Shown here piece after piece: positions 33,824 through 42,518 of a stretch of 64,000 nt of DNA; within the stretch, counting starts at the first letter, position 1, and the number at the start of each line of letters is the position of its first letter. The stretch lies in contig JACRLX010000002.1 of the NCBI GenBank assembly GCA_016235165.1, forward strand, positions 124,001 to 188,000, written 5' to 3'. This DNA is from Rhodocyclales bacterium. Its GTDB lineage: Bacteria > Pseudomonadota > Gammaproteobacteria > Burkholderiales > Rhodocyclaceae. The translations under genes were made by a program, and so were the position numbers. Under the pieces are notes generated by a model. It saw only the letters and a list, made by a program, of their open reading frames with translations. It did no database searches and had not been told where the DNA came from.

Positions 33824-33908
33824 CAGTTGCCGCTCCATCCGCAAACCGCCGGACTGGCCGGCGTCCGGCAGTAAGATGGTGTCTTCGAGACTCGTGAAAT
33901 CATCGCGT

Positions 33909-34547
33909 ATGAATGGAAGGACATGGATCAGCAAAGCCCCGGAGGGGCACGCCTCCGGCCACCTAGTGACCTTGGCCCTGCTGATCGGTTCCGCGGGGGC
34001 GGTGGCCCAGGGCGCGCCGGGCACCAACCCGATAGCGAATTGTATCGAATGCCACGGCACCAATGGCCTGGGTGGCGAACCCGATTTTCCGCACCTCAAT
34101 GGCATGCCGGAGCACCTGCTGAAAAACATGATGGATGCTTTCCGGGACGGCAAGCGTCCGCTCAAGGTTCGCCTGCACCGCGAAATTCCGGCCGACGACG
34201 TGGCGCCGATCGCCCGCCACTACGCCCAGCAAAAGGCAGTCCGCCCGAAATCCCCAACCCAGCCTGGGCTGGTTGCCCGCGGCGAGAGCCTGTACCAGCA
34301 GCGCTGCGCGGACTGCCATCTCGACAACGGGCGCGACTCGGACAAGGAAGCCCCGCTCACCGCCGGGCAGTCGCTGCCCTATCTTGTCGCGCAAACGCTG
34401 GCCTACAAGAACGGGGAACGCAAGTTTCCCTACCTGATGGACGGAGCCTACCGTAACCTGAGCGACGAAGACCTCACCGCAATCGCCCATTTCTTCGCCG
34501 CGCAGGATCAGCTTGCGCCGGTCCAGGGGCGACGCCGACGGCGTTGA
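33909..34547 (+). CDS. Dihaem cytochrome c (c4-like)
   Basis: The 212-residue exported protein has two haem sites, NCIECHGTNGLGG and RCADCHLDNGRD, about 95 residues apart, and Met candidates near NGMPEHLLKNMM and YLMDGAY, a layout of cytochrome c4. ATG 33909 gives a short N-terminal region before a hydrophobic segment (LVTLALLIGSAGAVAQG). It diverges from ccsB. Confidence 0.87.
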   Translation: MNGRTWISKAPEGHASGHLVTLALLIGSAGAVAQGAPGTNPIANCIECHGTNGLGGEPDFPHLNGMPEHLLKNMMDAFRDGKRPLKVRLHREIPADDVAPIARHYAQQKAVRPKSPTQPGLVARGESLYQQRCADCHLDNGRDSDKEAPLTAGQSLPYLVAQTLAYKNGERKFPYLMDGAYRNLSDEDLTAIAHFFAAQDQLAPVQGRRRRR

Positions 34548-34616
34548 GCATCGAAAGTCGGCGCTGGCGACACGGCGAAAGGCAGGCGACGCCACAGGAT
34601 TGCCGCTCTCGCTCTG

Positions 34617-36197
34617 TCAACCGTAAAGCAGAATAGCCGGCGGCGTCGTCTCCAGGATGCTGCGCCGCACGTGTTCATGCATTTCGATGTCCAGCACGTC
34701 AAGCGGATTGAAGTCGTCGCTGAGGATCACGCCTGGTTCGGACACCGAGACCAGGCGCCCCTGACGCAATGCCAGCTGTACCAGCGTATCGGCCATCGGA
34801 TGGACACCCGTCAGGTGGGTGCGAAACGCGGCGTCGAGCTTGCGGTTTCCCGCCAGCAGGACGATGTTGCCGCCGCGAGCCGCCGGATCGGCTGGATTGA
34901 ACAGCGGGAACGCGGCAACCTCGGCGAACTGGGTGCGCAAGGTGCGCACCACCGTGGGCAGCAACTGCGATTCCGCCCGTTTGCTCGCCAGCAGGTTGAT
35001 TGCGACCACACCATGATCCGTCAGGCGGGCACGGACCCGTGCCAGAGCCTCACGGGTCAATAAGTGGCTGGGTGAAACATCGCCGGCAAAGGCATCCATC
35101 ACCACGAGATCGAAGCGACGCCCCTCGCCGGCCAGGTAGAGGCGAGCATCTTCGGTAACCACGGGTTGCGCCAGACGCAGCCCGAAATGCTTTTCCGCCA
35201 TCGCCACCACGAGCGGGTCGATGTCGATCGACTCGACCTCTATTCCACGCCGCTGCAAGCGGTCCGGAAGAACCCCGGCTCCGAGGCCGACCACCAGCGC
35301 CGAGCGCAGTTCCGGATTGACGGCCAGCGGCAGCGCCTCCAGGAGATAGGAGTACTCGTAGATCGAGAGCCCGCTGCGTATGTCCACGCCGCCCTGAACC
35401 ACCCCATCGATCAGCATCTCGCGAATCGCGCCATGGGTGCCGTGGTATTCGACGATCTTGACGTTGCCATAATGGCTATCCTTGCTGGCCACCAGCCGCG
35501 CCTGGGTGCCGTCGGCCAAGGTCGCCACCGGAAGCGGGCCGCTGGCCGGCCACAGCGCCAACCCGAGCGCCAGCAAAGCCACGGCCGCTGCCGTGCGGCG
35601 CCGGAACAGCACGAAATATGCGACGCCGAGCAGCAACAGCAGCGCCCCGCACAACTGAAAGGCGCGCCCCACGCCGATGTAAGCGATGATCAGATAGCCC
35701 GCGAGCGCGGTGCCGAGCATGCTGCCCACGGTCGACAAGGCATACAGCAAACCCACCGTGCGCCCGAGCTGGACCAGTTCGCGCGTGGCGATGCGCACCA
35801 CGTAAGGCGAAACACAGCCCAGCAGCAACAGCGCCGGCCCGAACAGGATGACCGCGCTCAGCAGGGCTCCCGCGCGCAGCCCGATCGGCACCGTCGCCAT
35901 GATCACCGTGGACTTGAGCAATGGCACCAGCATGACGAACACGCCAGCCAGGGCGATGATGCCGTAAAGCCAGTCCGGCGCAGGGTAACGATCGGCCAGC
36001 CAGCCCCCCAGCGCGTAGCCGATCGAAAGCGACAACAGGGTCACGGTGATCAAGGCCGTCCAGACGAACAGGCTGACACCGAAGAAGGGGCCGATCACGC
36101 GCGCACCCAACACCTCGACCACCATCACCAGCCCGCCGCAGAGGGTCATCGTCAGCATCAGGAAATAGCGGAAGGCGCGGTTGTCGTCGTGGCTCAT
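34617..36197 (-). CDS. Membrane-fused spermidine synthase-like protein
   Basis: The 526-residue protein has an N-terminal membrane half (about seven to eight helices, residues 10-210) fused to an aminopropyltransferase-like Rossmann domain: ALVVGLGAGVLPDRL (cofactor loop), SIDIDPLVVAMAEKHFG and VVMDAFAGDVSPSHLLT. This fusion architecture is widespread, but its substrate is often unknown, so polyamine synthesis should not be assumed. It stands alone between ResB-like and dihaem cytochrome genes. Confidence 0.85.
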   Translation of the reverse strand: MSHDDNRAFRYFLMLTMTLCGGLVMVVEVLGARVIGPFFGVSLFVWTALITVTLLSLSIGYALGGWLADRYPAPDWLYGIIALAGVFVMLVPLLKSTVIMATVPIGLRAGALLSAVILFGPALLLLGCVSPYVVRIATRELVQLGRTVGLLYALSTVGSMLGTALAGYLIIAYIGVGRAFQLCGALLLLLGVAYFVLFRRRTAAAVALLALGLALWPASGPLPVATLADGTQARLVASKDSHYGNVKIVEYHGTHGAIREMLIDGVVQGGVDIRSGLSIYEYSYLLEALPLAVNPELRSALVVGLGAGVLPDRLQRRGIEVESIDIDPLVVAMAEKHFGLRLAQPVVTEDARLYLAGEGRRFDLVVMDAFAGDVSPSHLLTREALARVRARLTDHGVVAINLLASKRAESQLLPTVVRTLRTQFAEVAAFPLFNPADPAARGGNIVLLAGNRKLDAAFRTHLTGVHPMADTLVQLALRQGRLVSVSEPGVILSDDFNPLDVLDIEMHEHVRRSILETTPPAILLYG

Positions 36198-36262
36198 GGG
36201 CTGAAATACCGGAATCGTTGAACGAGCTCACGCTAGCAGGAAACGCGCCTGAAGCCGTGTCG

Positions 36263-37297
36263 TCATGCCTCGCCCTCCCCGGCGCTCCATGGCTTTGAGG
36301 CAAACTTGCGGAGGAAATGCCAAGCCAGCGCCAGTACCGCCAGCGTGCAGGCAATCAGCAGCCAGGGCATGGTCCAGTCGTAGAAGACGTTGTATCCCAT
36401 CCATGAGGTCAAGCCGACGTAGGTGAGCCGTCCTCCGGGCAAGGGCAGGGTTTCACCCGGACTCATGCTGGACAGGCGCCAGGGAAAATCAAGTGTCACA
36501 TGATGCCGGCCGGGCAGGCGAAAGCTGTCATTCGATTCGGGATTGATCAGGCGATCCGGAAGGACAAGCCGGACAGTGACGCTTTCTCCCTGAAGATGCC
36601 AGTTCGTGGTTTGGTCATCCCGGTTCAGCGGGTAGCTGGGAAAGATTACCGAGCCCAGCTGTGCCTCGCCCTGAGCCGGCTCCCAGCGGAACAAGGCGGC
36701 GAAGCCTTTGTTCGGCGAGGTGTAGAAGCGATAACCCTTGATGATCAGCGGCACCTGATCGCCGATTTCCACGGTCTGCGGCACCCCGCCTTCGTCGCGC
36801 CAGCGAATCCGGTTCTGCGTCGCCTCGCGCCGCAGCCCGGGCCGGTACTCGATTTGGAATCCCAGGTTCTCGAAGCGAATGCCATCCTTGCCGCCGCGAT
36901 GCCAGGGGCCAGCCTCGATACGGTCGAGATGGGTGAATTCGCCGCCGGTAAGCACCTCGGCCGTCGCCCGCAGATAGGTCATGCGTCCCAACGCAACCAG
37001 CACGATGATCGCCAGCAGCGCGAGGTGGAACACCAGCAGCGGCAACTGCCGGCGGAACGCCTTGTTGGTGGCCATGGCGGCCAGCAGGTTGATCGAAAGC
37101 AGGCTCAGTGGCAGCACCAAAGCCAGGGTAGCCTCCCCCTCGCCGCCCCGGTCATAAACGAAAACCACGGCCGCCAGCAGCACCAGAATGTTGGCCAGCG
37201 TGAACTTGAGCGATGCAAGCGCCAGTGCGATACGCATCCATCCGCGCGGCGCCTCCACCCCCGCCCCCACGGCGGCGCCGATTCGCTCAAACCACAC
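36263..37297 (-). CDS. resB: ResB-family cytochrome c biogenesis protein
   Basis: ResB works with CcsB/ResC to deliver haem and hold apocytochrome in System II. The 344-residue product has paired N-terminal helices (SLKFTLANILVLLAAVVFVY, LVLPLSLLSINLLAAMATN), a third (LPLLVFHLALLAIIVLVALG), a large periplasmic beta-rich domain with IKGYRFYTSPNKGFAALF and a C-terminal helix (WLLIACTLAVLALAWHFL). GTG 37297 has GGAG 6 bases upstream and overlaps the radical SAM stop; ATG 37237 is an alternative. It is the last gene of an operon with glycan-type enzymes. Confidence 0.8.
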   Translation of the reverse strand: MWFERIGAAVGAGVEAPRGWMRIALALASLKFTLANILVLLAAVVFVYDRGGEGEATLALVLPLSLLSINLLAAMATNKAFRRQLPLLVFHLALLAIIVLVALGRMTYLRATAEVLTGGEFTHLDRIEAGPWHRGGKDGIRFENLGFQIEYRPGLRREATQNRIRWRDEGGVPQTVEIGDQVPLIIKGYRFYTSPNKGFAALFRWEPAQGEAQLGSVIFPSYPLNRDDQTTNWHLQGESVTVRLVLPDRLINPESNDSFRLPGRHHVTLDFPWRLSSMSPGETLPLPGGRLTYVGLTSWMGYNVFYDWTMPWLLIACTLAVLALAWHFLRKFASKPWSAGEGEA

Positions 37298-38711
37298 CCG
37301 GAACTCCCTCGCCGACGCGCAATCCCGCAGCCCCGGATCCCGCAAGGTAGGCCAGCCGGCGCAAACCGGGCAACAGGCCGCGCGGATCGCAGTAATGACG
37401 CCAGCAATGGCGCAAATGGCTCAGGGCAAACTCCGGGCGAAGGTAAAAGCCCCGATAGAACCGTCGTTGCAGTCGTGGCAGCGCGGCAGCCGGCATCGCT
37501 GCCATCGTCGTGGCGACCGGTCCGTAGTGGTAGGCCGCCTCGCCATCCCGGTTTGCCGCTGGCATGTCCGGCCACCAGGCGATATCCGGGTAAGCGCGAA
37601 AGATTTGCACCTGCACGTAGTCCAGGTCCAGCCCCTGTGCCCAGCGGCGGGTTTCCGCAACCTCCTCCGCAGTCTGCGTGGGCAGGCCGACCAGAAACAA
37701 CCCGAGCGCGCCCACCCCCCGAATCCGCAAGCGGGCCAGGCCCGCTTCGGTCTGAATTCGCCAGGCCTCGCCATGGCGGCACTTGCCCATGGCTTCTATC
37801 AGGCGCGGACTACCGGTCTCGATGCCGAGCTTCAGCAGGGTGGCGCCGGCTGCGGCCGCCGCCGCGACGCGATCTTCATCGAGCTCGTCGGGGCGGGCGT
37901 TGGCGATCCACGGCAACACCAGGCCACGCCTGACCAGCTCGCCGCACAAGGCCAGGAAGTGCCGCTTGTCCACCAGCAAGGTGTCGTCTTCGAAGGCGAT
38001 GGCCTCGGCGCCGGCATCGAGATGGGCTGCCACCTCGTCGGCGACTCGCCGCGGATCGCGGCAACGCAAGCGCTCGCCGGCACTCTTGCGCACCACCACT
38101 GAGCAGTGACGGCAGGCATGAGGGCAGCCACGCGCGCTGAGCACATAGGCCCAGCGCCGCAGGGGTTTGCCGCGCAAGGGGAAAGGAAAGGCAAAGGCTT
38201 CCATCTCCTCCCGAGTGAACGCCGGTACCGGCAGGGTATCCGGTTTGGCGACATGGACTTGCCCGCACATCGATCCGATAGCGGCGGCCGGATTACTCGC
38301 CAGCAGCGACGGCAGGAGGCCCAGCAAGGCTTCCTCGGGTTCGCCTTCCAGGTCGAGATCGTAGGCGTCGCGCCATCCGGCGACAGGCGAGCGCCTTGCA
38401 TGGGCCACCTGCTGGCCCACGGCCACTGTCGTGATACCTGCCTGCCGCAAGCGGATGCCGCAGGCAAGCGACTCCGGCAGACACCAGGTCTCGGCCTTCA
38501 CCACCACCACGCGCGGCCTGACCGCCAGGACCCGTTCAACCCAGGTCGCGGGATTTCCGCCGAGGCGCCAGGCGTCGACCAGCGCGACCGATATTCCGGC
38601 CTGGACAAGCGCTGCCTCGACGACCTTCAGGTCGAGGGCGGGATGCAGGTGGCGCGGATGACCGCCACTGCCGGCAACCCGATCCACGCGCAGGAGGGCG
38701 ACGCCGTTCAT
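37287..38711 (-). CDS. B12-binding-type radical SAM protein
   Basis: The 474-residue product has an N-terminal Rossmann-like region of cobalamin-binding type (residues 1-~150) and a radical SAM core with SARGCPHACRHCSVVV (CxxxCxxC cluster site), a later GIETGSPRLIEAM segment and a C-terminal helical extension. ATG 38711 overlaps the preceding stop (ATGA). B12 radical SAM enzymes methylate or rearrange unactivated carbons. The substrate is unknown; coupling to a DegT aminotransferase suggests sugar or lipid modification. Confidence 0.85.
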   Translation of the reverse strand: MNGVALLRVDRVAGSGGHPRHLHPALDLKVVEAALVQAGISVALVDAWRLGGNPATWVERVLAVRPRVVVVKAETWCLPESLACGIRLRQAGITTVAVGQQVAHARRSPVAGWRDAYDLDLEGEPEEALLGLLPSLLASNPAAAIGSMCGQVHVAKPDTLPVPAFTREEMEAFAFPFPLRGKPLRRWAYVLSARGCPHACRHCSVVVRKSAGERLRCRDPRRVADEVAAHLDAGAEAIAFEDDTLLVDKRHFLALCGELVRRGLVLPWIANARPDELDEDRVAAAAAAGATLLKLGIETGSPRLIEAMGKCRHGEAWRIQTEAGLARLRIRGVGALGLFLVGLPTQTAEEVAETRRWAQGLDLDYVQVQIFRAYPDIAWWPDMPAANRDGEAAYHYGPVATTMAAMPAAALPRLQRRFYRGFYLRPEFALSHLRHCWRHYCDPRGLLPGLRRLAYLAGSGAAGLRVGEGVPGVV

Positions 38712-39907
38712 TGGCCTGCCGCCTCGCCCAGAATCTCGGCGATGCGCACGCGCTGCCGATCGCCCACACCGAGATGCAAGGGTATGCCCACCGCCTGGGC
38801 ATACACGCTTGCCGCGCCGGGGCAATCGGTCTGGCCGAGCAGTGGCGCGACGTTGTCGAGTACCTCGCCGTGTATCGCCAGGTCGAGACCGGCGGCCTGC
38901 GCCCGCCGGCGCAAGCGGACCAGGTCGCCTTCGTAGCGCGCAACGAAGTTATAGGCGGCCGGTTGGCCGTACAACTCCCGCCGCTGCGGCAGCAACCGGG
39001 GCGGCAGCGCCTCGGCCAGTTGCCGCCAAAGCCCGTTGAGCCGGTGATTGCGCGTGTCGAGCGCATGCAGGCGCCGCCGGCCGCGTCGGGCCTGGAATCC
39101 GCTGAAAGCGACATGATCCGGTCGCACGCGGTCATGCAGGCCACGGTACAGCCGTTCGAATCCACCCGCCTGATGCTCGCGAAACATCATTCGCGCCGCG
39201 ATCGCGTAGGCGGGACTGCGCACCGCCAGTTCCTCGACGCTTTTCAGCAGGGCCTTGCGCATCACCGCAGCGGACGCATAGGCGCGCCGGTCGAGGGTAT
39301 CCGCCGCCCGCGCCAGCAGAACCGGATCGCGTGTCGCCAGCAGGCCTCCGCCAAAGGTGGCGACTGGCTTGGCCACCTCCAGGCTGAACAAGGCCGCAGC
39401 CCCCATTGAACCCGCCGGCCGGTCGCCAATGGTCGCGCCGAAGGCATGGGCACAATCTTCGATCACCGGCAAGCCATGGCGCCCCGCGACGTCGAGCAGG
39501 CCCGCCATGTCGCAGGGCGCGCCAAAGACATGCAGCGCAATCACCGCCCGCGTGCGCGGGGTGATGGCTCGCGCCACGGTCTCGGGCGTCACGCAGAAGC
39601 TCCCGGTATCGATATCGGCGGCCACTGGTCGCAGCCCGCGTCCCAGCAGGCGCGTCACCAGTTCCCCCAGGGTATAGGCCGGGATCACGATCTCGTCGCC
39701 GGCGCCAATGCCAAGGGCATCGAGAATCAGATCGAGGGCGTCACGTCCGCTGGCCGTGGCGCGCACCGGGATACCCCCCAGGCAACTCGCCGCCTCCGTT
39801 TCGAATTGGCGCACCTGCGCAGTGGCGGCATCGCGCGATTCGCCCAGGGCGTGCCAGAGGTCAGTCAGGTCGGCCAGGCCCAGATCGATGCGTCGTCGCG
39901 GAATCAT
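38708..39907 (-). CDS. DegT/DnrJ/EryC1/StrS-family aminotransferase
   Basis: PLP enzyme that aminates keto-sugars or related substrates. The 399-residue product has ATASGRDALDLILDALGI, GDEIVIPAYTLGELV, VIALHVFGAPCDM, VIEDCAHAFGA and the Schiff-base Lys region LEVAKPVATFGGGLLAT. Length is normal. ATG overlaps the GT9 stop (ATGA). Likely nucleotide-sugar amination for a surface glycan, by context. Confidence 0.9.
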   Translation of the reverse strand: MIPRRRIDLGLADLTDLWHALGESRDAATAQVRQFETEAASCLGGIPVRATASGRDALDLILDALGIGAGDEIVIPAYTLGELVTRLLGRGLRPVAADIDTGSFCVTPETVARAITPRTRAVIALHVFGAPCDMAGLLDVAGRHGLPVIEDCAHAFGATIGDRPAGSMGAAALFSLEVAKPVATFGGGLLATRDPVLLARAADTLDRRAYASAAVMRKALLKSVEELAVRSPAYAIAARMMFREHQAGGFERLYRGLHDRVRPDHVAFSGFQARRGRRRLHALDTRNHRLNGLWRQLAEALPPRLLPQRRELYGQPAAYNFVARYEGDLVRLRRRAQAAGLDLAIHGEVLDNVAPLLGQTDCPGAASVYAQAVGIPLHLGVGDRQRVRIAEILGEAAGQ

Positions 39908-41130
39908 CGCCGTTCCGGCATCCGTTCAAGAGTCGGTGCTGGCAATACGGCGATCGGGGACGGCGTTTCGGAAAACATGCCCAGGATTTCGCCGGCGACC
40001 CGGTCAACCGAAATCGCCTGCATGCATTGGTTGTCGGCGCAAGCACAACGCCGTTGGGTTTCCACCCGGATGCAGGGCGAGCAGGAAAGTCCGGCGTACA
40101 GGGCCCGCGCCGCGCCCAGGGGGCGATACAGCGCGGGAGTTTCCGGGCCGAACATCACCAGCGTCGGCGTCCGCGTCAGCGCGGCGATGTGCGCCGGGCC
40201 TGAATCGTTGCTCACCAGCAGCCGGCAGCGGGCAAACAAGGCCGGCAACTCGGCCACCGCCAGTTCGCCCGCCAGGCTGGCGCAACGCGGCGACGCCAGG
40301 CACCGTGCGAGTTTGAGGTTCGAGGCGGTGTCCGCATCACCGCCGATCAGTCCGATGCAAAGCCCGGGATCATTCGCCAATAGACGTCGGCAGAGCTCGA
40401 GATAACGATCCGCCGGCCAGCGTCGCTGGGGTAGCAGGTCGCCGGCGTTGGGATTGATCAAGACCAGGGAATCAGCCTTAACCAGCGTCGGGAAACGCGC
40501 GCGCAGCAGGAGATCGACGCGGCGCGACGCCTGCGCTGCGATGGCGACAGGCAGGCTCGCCACCCAGTCCGCTTCCACCGACTGCCACGCTGGACTAGCG
40601 GCTCCCGGAAGCAATGCGGTCGCGAGGGCCAGGCAGTTTTCTCCCATGTGACGGTCGGCGCGATATGCCACCGGCAAGGTATGGAGCCGCCCACGATAGG
40701 CTGCCGGTTGCGCATAGCCGACGCGCAGACGCGCGCCGGACAACAGGCCTAGCAAGGCGGAAAAGCGGGAACAGGGCTCGAAATCGATCGCGGCGTCGAA
40801 GTCCTGACGCCATGTCCAGGCCAGAAAGCGAAACAGGTCAACGCCAAACAGGAATGTCGATTCGGTACGCCAGAGGAAGACGCGATCGGCCGCAGCGAGA
40901 CCGGCGATGTCGATGCAATGGCCATTGCGACGAAAGCTGACGAAGCTCGACGCCAGGCCCCGCCCCTGCATCCAGCGTATCGCCGGCGCCGCGAGCACCA
41001 GGCTGCCCATCTCCGCCAGTTGTATGCACAGCACCCGATGCGGATGGCGCGCGCGCCGCGTCGCACCGCCGGCCAGCAGCGAGAGCAGAAAACAAAGCGG
41101 CACGCCGATCCAGCGGTCGAGCCAGCGCAT
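39904..41130 (-). CDS. Glycosyltransferase family 9 (heptosyltransferase-like)
   Basis: The 408-residue enzyme has an N-terminal RVLCIQLAEMGSLVLAAPAI Rossmann start, VLINPNAGDLLPQRRWP, the donor-binding motif SNDSGPAHIAALTRTPTLVMFG, and a C-terminal cysteine group SCSPCIRVE and CACADNQCMQAI seen in heptosyltransferases. A short hydrophobic N terminus (RWIGVPLCFLLSLLAGG) may anchor it. ATG 41130 preferred; GTG 41145 is an alternative. First gene of the coupled GT9-DegT-radical SAM-ResB operon. Confidence 0.87.
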   Translation of the reverse strand: MRWLDRWIGVPLCFLLSLLAGGATRRARHPHRVLCIQLAEMGSLVLAAPAIRWMQGRGLASSFVSFRRNGHCIDIAGLAAADRVFLWRTESTFLFGVDLFRFLAWTWRQDFDAAIDFEPCSRFSALLGLLSGARLRVGYAQPAAYRGRLHTLPVAYRADRHMGENCLALATALLPGAASPAWQSVEADWVASLPVAIAAQASRRVDLLLRARFPTLVKADSLVLINPNAGDLLPQRRWPADRYLELCRRLLANDPGLCIGLIGGDADTASNLKLARCLASPRCASLAGELAVAELPALFARCRLLVSNDSGPAHIAALTRTPTLVMFGPETPALYRPLGAARALYAGLSCSPCIRVETQRRCACADNQCMQAISVDRVAGEILGMFSETPSPIAVLPAPTLERMPERR

Positions 41131-41280
41131 GGTTTCGGTACTCACGACACTCGCCCCCGCATTGCCTTGCTCCGATGGCATCCGCGATCCGGAAACCGCC
41201 GTGTCGCCAGCGCCGACTTTCTCCCCTGGCCGTTTCGATGGGTGACCATCGGAATCGGGCCTAAGGTAGCATCGCGGTCC

Positions 41281-42513
41281 ATGGCCCCTCCGGAAACACC
41301 TGCTCGCATCTTTCTCCGTCTCTGCGCGCCGCTCGGCCTGGCCATTTTCATCGCTTATCTGGGTGTCATTGCCTCGATGTACGCCGATGGTCGCGCAGCG
41401 GCGGAGCGCGGCGATGCACCGATGTTCACCGACTTCACGTCTCTCTACGCCGCCTCGCTGCTGCTTCGGCAACAACCGGCGGCCGACCTCTACCGTCCGC
41501 GGGAAATGTACCAGGCCGGCTTGCGCGCGGCCCAGGCGGCCTACGACGGAAATCTTAGCGAAAAGCAGGCCAGGGCGATAGGCATGAATCCATGGATGTA
41601 CCCGCCCAGCTTCATCCTGCTCGCCCTGCCCCTGGCGTATTTGCCCTACCTCCCGGCGCTGTTCGCCTGGCTTGCGCTGACGGCCCTGCCCTATCTCCTG
41701 GCGATGCGCACGATCCTGCGGGACCAAAGTTTCTGGCTGATCGCGCTGGCCGCGCCACCGGTGTTCTATAACCTGATCTACGGCCAGACCGGCTTTCTGG
41801 TCGCCGGCTTGATCGCCCTGGGCCTGGCATGGCTAAGGCCGCGTCCGGTCCTGGCCGGCGTTTGCATGGGCCTTGCCGGCGTCAAACCGCATTTCGGCTT
41901 GCTGATCCCGATCGCATTGATCTGCGGAGCGCACTGGACCAGCTTTGCCGCAGCAGTTGCAACAGTCGTCGCGGGAGTGGCGATCAGCGCACTGGCTCTG
42001 GGCATGGACCCGTGGTACGGTTTTCTCGGCACCCTCTTCGCCAATCTCCGCGGCTTTGAACTGGGCATCTACAAGTGGTGGGTAATGCCCTCGGTGACGG
42101 GAGCCCTGCATCTGATCGGGCTGGATCTCGGCGTCGCGTCGCGCGTCCAGGGCGTTGCGACGGTCATCGCGGCCGGCGCCGTCGCTTGGGCCTGGTGGCA
42201 AGCGCCGCACCGGGAAGCGCCACCGGCCTTGCAATACGCCGTGCTGTGCTCGGCCTCGCTGCTGGCCGTGCCGCTGGTGTATCTCTATGACTTGGTATTG
42301 CTGGTCCCAGCCATCGGCTGGCTGTGGGTGGACATGCGCGACCGTGGATATCGACGCTGGGAACTGGCGGCACTCGCTGTCGGCAGCCTGGGCCTGCTTG
42401 GCGCCATCAAGCTCGGCGCAGCCGGTCCAGTCTATGCCGTGCTGTTCAGCGGCGCAGTGTTCGCCCTGGCGCTCTGGCGCCTCGGCAAGCGGCCGTCGAA
42501 AGCCGCATCCTGA
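41281..42513 (+). CDS. GT87/DUF2029-type polytopic glycosyltransferase-like protein
   Basis: The 410-residue protein has about ten membrane helices. Typical features of the family are an early periplasmic loop with FTDFTSLYAASLLL (acidic residue), NPWMYPPSFILLALPLAYLP, FYNLIYGQTGFLVAGLIALG and GVKPHFGLLIPIALI. Such enzymes transfer sugars from lipid-linked donors outside the inner membrane. ATG 41281 is the first good start. Convergent with the 11-haem cytochrome gene, 5 bases away; divergent from GT9. Confidence 0.82.
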   Translation: MAPPETPARIFLRLCAPLGLAIFIAYLGVIASMYADGRAAAERGDAPMFTDFTSLYAASLLLRQQPAADLYRPREMYQAGLRAAQAAYDGNLSEKQARAIGMNPWMYPPSFILLALPLAYLPYLPALFAWLALTALPYLLAMRTILRDQSFWLIALAAPPVFYNLIYGQTGFLVAGLIALGLAWLRPRPVLAGVCMGLAGVKPHFGLLIPIALICGAHWTSFAAAVATVVAGVAISALALGMDPWYGFLGTLFANLRGFELGIYKWWVMPSVTGALHLIGLDLGVASRVQGVATVIAAGAVAWAWWQAPHREAPPALQYAVLCSASLLAVPLVYLYDLVLLVPAIGWLWVDMRDRGYRRWELAALAVGSLGLLGAIKLGAAGPVYAVLFSGAVFALALWRLGKRPSKAAS

Positions 42514-42518
42514 GTGCG

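Noticed and set aside
34617-36197. Spermidine synthase (speE) for polyamine synthesis
   Set aside because: The fused membrane half and isolated position make substrate uncertain, so no speE symbol is given.
39904-41727. 607-codon version of the GT9 protein
   Set aside because: The first ~200 residues are low-complexity and overlap the divergent GT87-like gene; the family start is near ATG 41130.
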